Shown here one piece after another: positions 33,602-35,545 of a stretch of DNA of 35,545 nt (the first letter of the stretch is position 1; each line of letters begins with the position of its first letter). Source of the DNA: Flavobacterium sp. UGB4466 (GTDB lineage: Bacteria > Bacteroidota > Bacteroidia > Flavobacteriales > Flavobacteriaceae); contig NZ_CAGKLC010000048.1 in the NCBI RefSeq assembly GCF_903469665.1, positions 1-35,545 of the forward strand. Direction: 5' to 3'. A program made the translations under genes and the position numbers. The notes beneath the pieces were generated by a model. It was not told the origin of the DNA, made no database searches, and saw nothing but the letters and a program-made list of their open reading frames with translations.

Positions 33602-34294
33602 ATGAAGAAAGTAGTATTATTTTTAACCATCATGTTTATGTCTATGTCTTACGCACAAGAAGTCAAACAAATTCCTCAAATCAATGTAAGTGGTGAAGGA
33701 AAAGTAAAAATAGCACCAGATCAGGTTTGTATTTCAGCTACGGTGGAAACAAAAGGGAATAATGCTAAAGATGTCAAAAAACAAAACGACGAAAAAATTG
33801 ACGCTGTTTTGAAATTTATTAAAAAAATGAATGTTCCTGTTGCTGATTACAAAACGAAACAAGTTTCGCTTAATCCGCAATACGATTACGAAAAAAAGAA
33901 AACAAGTTATAATGCTACTCAGACTGTAGAAATTGTATTGAAAGATTTATCTAAGTACGATGAAGTAATGGAAGGTTTGGTACAACAAGGAATCAATCGT
34001 ATCGATAATGTTTCTTTTGAATCTTCTAAGTTAGCACAACACCAATCAGAAGCCCGTAAATTAGCGATTAAAGATGCTAAAGCAAAAGCGGAAGACTACG
34101 TTTCAGTTTTAGGGCAAAAAGTTGGTAAAGCGATTACAATCTCAGACAATTCTCAAGTATACAATCCAAGACCAATGTATGCAGCTATGAAATCAATGGC
34201 TATGGATGCTAACGGTGGTGCTGAACATGAAACGCTTGCGGTTGGAGAAATTGAAATTACAGCAAACGTAAATGTAAGTTTCGTTTTAGATTAA
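33602..34294 (+). CDS. SIMPL domain protein (DUF541, YggE-like), secreted
   Basis: The product has 230 residues. A signal peptide (1-19, ending SYAQ) is followed by a SIMPL domain: QINVSGEGKVKIAPDQVCISATVET at the start, the KDVKKQNDEKIDAVLKFIKK helix, VSLNPQYDYE, and ARKLAIKDAKAKAEDYVSVLGQKVG. YggE relatives are linked to oxidative-stress tolerance and form periplasmic oligomers. The reaction, if any, is unknown. It could be co-transcribed with the rhomboid gene; a terminator follows. Confidence 0.9.
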   Translation: MKKVVLFLTIMFMSMSYAQEVKQIPQINVSGEGKVKIAPDQVCISATVETKGNNAKDVKKQNDEKIDAVLKFIKKMNVPVADYKTKQVSLNPQYDYEKKKTSYNATQTVEIVLKDLSKYDEVMEGLVQQGINRIDNVSFESSKLAQHQSEARKLAIKDAKAKAEDYVSVLGQKVGKAITISDNSQVYNPRPMYAAMKSMAMDANGGAEHETLAVGEIEITANVNVSFVLD

Positions 34295-34316
34295 ATATAG
34301 AAAAAAACATTTTTTC

Positions 34317-34357
34317 AAATCCCAAATTCCAATTTAAAACTGGAGTTTGGGATTTTT
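34317..34357 (+). terminator. Terminator after the SIMPL gene
   Basis: Arms at 34317-34331 and 34341-34355 pair at 14 of 15 positions (AAATCCCAAATTCCA on the left), followed by a T-run. It starts 22 bases after the stop codon. Confidence 0.87.
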
Positions 34358-34390
34358 TGTTTTAACTACTCTTAGGGACGATAATAAGAT

Positions 34391-34780
34391 ATTTTTTCGA
34401 TGCCGGGAGGTTTATAATTAAAAAAAAGTTTTACGGAAAAGGAAGCATTGCACAACCTAACACATGCACCTATTTAACATTCTTCATCGCTCTGAAAGAG
34501 CCTTTGCAATAGCATAGTGATTTTTACAATACCGATGGTTTTGCAATTTTAAAGAATTTCTAGAGGTTAAGGAAGTAAGGCGTAACCTAACACATGCACC
34601 TAATTTAACATTATTCATCGCTCTGAAAGAGCCTTAGTAATAGCATAGTGATTTTTACAATACCGATGGTTTTGCAATTTTAAAGAATCTCTAGAGGTTA
34701 AGGAAGTAAGGCCTAACCTAACACATGCACCTATTTAACATTCTTCATCGCTCTGAAAGAGCCTTTGCAATAGCATAGTG
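34391..34780. repeat. 131-bp tandem repeat array
   Basis: Copy A (34441-34570, 130 bases) and copy B (34571-34701, 131 bases) are nearly identical. Copy C (34702-34780) is a truncated third copy that diverges after TAGCATAGTG. The segment 34391-34440 aligns with the second half of the unit at lower identity, a decayed copy. Every full unit contains CTAACACATGCACC, the hairpin CTCTGAAAGAG, GCATAGTGATTTTTACAATACC and CTAGAGGTTAAGGAAG. No sustained open frame crosses it. Together with the following element it fills a 786-base gene-free gap. Confidence 0.88.
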
Positions 34781-35003
34781 CGAAGCACTAAGAAAGGGAT
34801 ATTGATAAGGATTGTTTTAGCCCTGAAAGGGCAAAAGCCTAATCTCAAAGAAGAGAAATTGATTTATATTATGTTTTCGAAAGAGATTTTTAATAAAAAA
34901 AATGTTTGCTCTAGCCCTTTCAGGACGCACCAGTCCTTGCTTTAATTCAGAGTGCTTCGCACCATGTTAATGCTTTTGGGTTTTTAGCCCTTTTTTAGGG
35001 CTA
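34778..35003. repeat. Nested inverted-repeat element with mini-hairpins
   Basis: GTGCGAAGCACT (34778-34789) is the exact complement of AGTGCTTCGCAC (34951-34962). Inside this pair, CTGAAAGGGC (34823-34832) pairs with GCCCTTTCAG (34914-34923). Most of these arms are also small self-hairpins with 3-base loops (TAGTGC-GAA-GCACTA, GCCCT-GAA-AGGGC). A further hairpin, TAGCCCT/AGGGCTA, lies at 34985-35003. The element begins exactly where copy C of the tandem repeat diverges. It looks like a REP/BIME-type sequence. Confidence 0.75.
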
Positions 35004-35080
35004 TTTTCAGCTTTTTTCTGTGCCTCAAAATACTAAGGGAACTCTGTTCGTGTTTTTACATAAAAGAGATTTTTCTCTAC

Positions 35081-35497
35081 CTATAGTTGTAATGAAGGTG
35101 CATCCGCAAAATTTGCTTTCAATTCTTCAGGTAAATAAGGTCGGCCTCCGGTTGCCGGAATACAAGTGCCTGTAAATACTGCCGTAGCCATTATTTTCCC
35201 ATTTTTTATAATCGATTGTTTGAAATGCAAACGCGGTAATCCCTGAGCATCGGTATAAACAGCACAGGTGACATCAAAATTATCGTCTTTTTTTAGCGAG
35301 CGGATAAATTTGATACTGTATTCGGATAAAACCATAAATACGCCATTTTGGGCCTGTTGCACAAAATCAAAACCTAAAACCTCCCGAACAAAGTCATGAC
35401 GGCATTCTTCCATATAAAAAGGGTAGTACAAACCGTCCATAATGCCTTGTATGTCTATATGTGCGTCCGCAGCAGTGTAATTTTTTGAATATTCCAT
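35081..35497 (-). CDS. Hotdog-fold acyl-CoA thioesterase (4HBT/YbgC-like)
   Basis: The product has 138 residues, the normal size for a single hotdog domain. The signature helix region DIQGIMDGLYYPFYMEECRH (15-34) aligns with the D-x-x-G-x-x-x-x-x-x-Y-x-x-x-x-E pattern of 4HBT enzymes, with D15 as the likely catalytic acid. VLSEYSIKFIRSLKKDDNFDV and LPRLHFKQSI form the core strands. It is predicted to hydrolyse acyl-CoA thioesters in the cytosol; chain-length preference cannot be read. It is a single gene with 48 bases to the window edge and no recognised promoter box. Confidence 0.85.
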   Translation of the reverse strand: MEYSKNYTAADAHIDIQGIMDGLYYPFYMEECRHDFVREVLGFDFVQQAQNGVFMVLSEYSIKFIRSLKKDDNFDVTCAVYTDAQGLPRLHFKQSIIKNGKIMATAVFTGTCIPATGGRPYLPEELKANFADAPSLQL

Positions 35498-35545
35498 AAT
35501 GTAATTAAAGTTAGAACTATTTGAACGTATTTTCTTATTTTATAT

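Noticed and set aside
34441..34780. 131-bp repeats as a CRISPR or diversity-generating template/variable repeat pair
   Set aside because: The repeats abut without spacers, no reverse transcriptase or cas gene is present, and differences between copies are not confined to adenines.

Overview
The window is a chromosomal stretch of a Bacteroidota bacterium, most likely a Flavobacterium. The base composition is AT-rich throughout. Several genes are preceded by the Bacteroidota -7 box TAnnTTTG rather than a sigma70 -10, with few obvious Shine-Dalgarno sites. The gene set includes DUF3822 overlapping rsmD, an E1 alpha/beta fusion, PF14905-type outer-membrane barrels and an archaeal-like GlmM. It also contains a class A RNase P RNA. 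I see no transposase, integrase, tRNA, rRNA, CRISPR array or plasmid/phage module; the core looks vertically inherited.

Layout. 0-3.6 kb: rnpB, a C4-dicarboxylate symporter (dctA), a ketopantoate reductase and a small outer-membrane barrel protein. 3.6-8.2 kb: an OmpR-type response regulator and its histidine kinase (minus strand), divergent from a 704-residue outer-membrane barrel receptor. The shared intergenic region carries three ATTAAC direct repeats at exact 11-bp steps, a plausible binding site for the regulator. 8.3-12.3 kb: rsmD and DUF3822, then a RecD-like helicase and ygiD. 12.6-17.4 kb: a PQQ-type beta-propeller protein, kdsB (KDO activation for LPS) and a 2-oxoacid dehydrogenase E1 alpha-beta fusion. 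17.6-21.4 kb: a large M1-aminopeptidase-like protein lacking the catalytic motifs, with a C-terminal barrel-like region, and a LOG-family phosphoribohydrolase. 22.0-30.2 kb: a run of minus-strand genes: uvrA, a Fic AMPylase with a candidate operator, a CLC chloride channel with CBS domains, gamma-glutamyltranspeptidase and ACP phosphodiesterase. 30.4-35.5 kb: glmM (UDP-GlcNAc supply), a lipid A-type acyltransferase, a rhomboid protease, a SIMPL protein and a hotdog thioesterase.

Functional theme. Many genes serve the envelope: kdsB, glmM, the LpxL-like acyltransferase, ggt, the rhomboid, three outer-membrane barrel proteins and a two-component system next to two of them. The rest are housekeeping (uvrA, rsmD, rnpB, E1).

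The least explained parts are between genes. They include 7-bp tandem repeats (GAAACTT and GAGTTAT units) at several loci, a 131-bp tandem repeat array at 34.4-34.8 kb, REP-like clusters of mini-hairpins with 3-nt loops at 21.7 and 34.8 kb, and nested inverted repeats at 12.3-12.6 kb. All similarity calls are from reading the sequence and recalling families; no database search was run.
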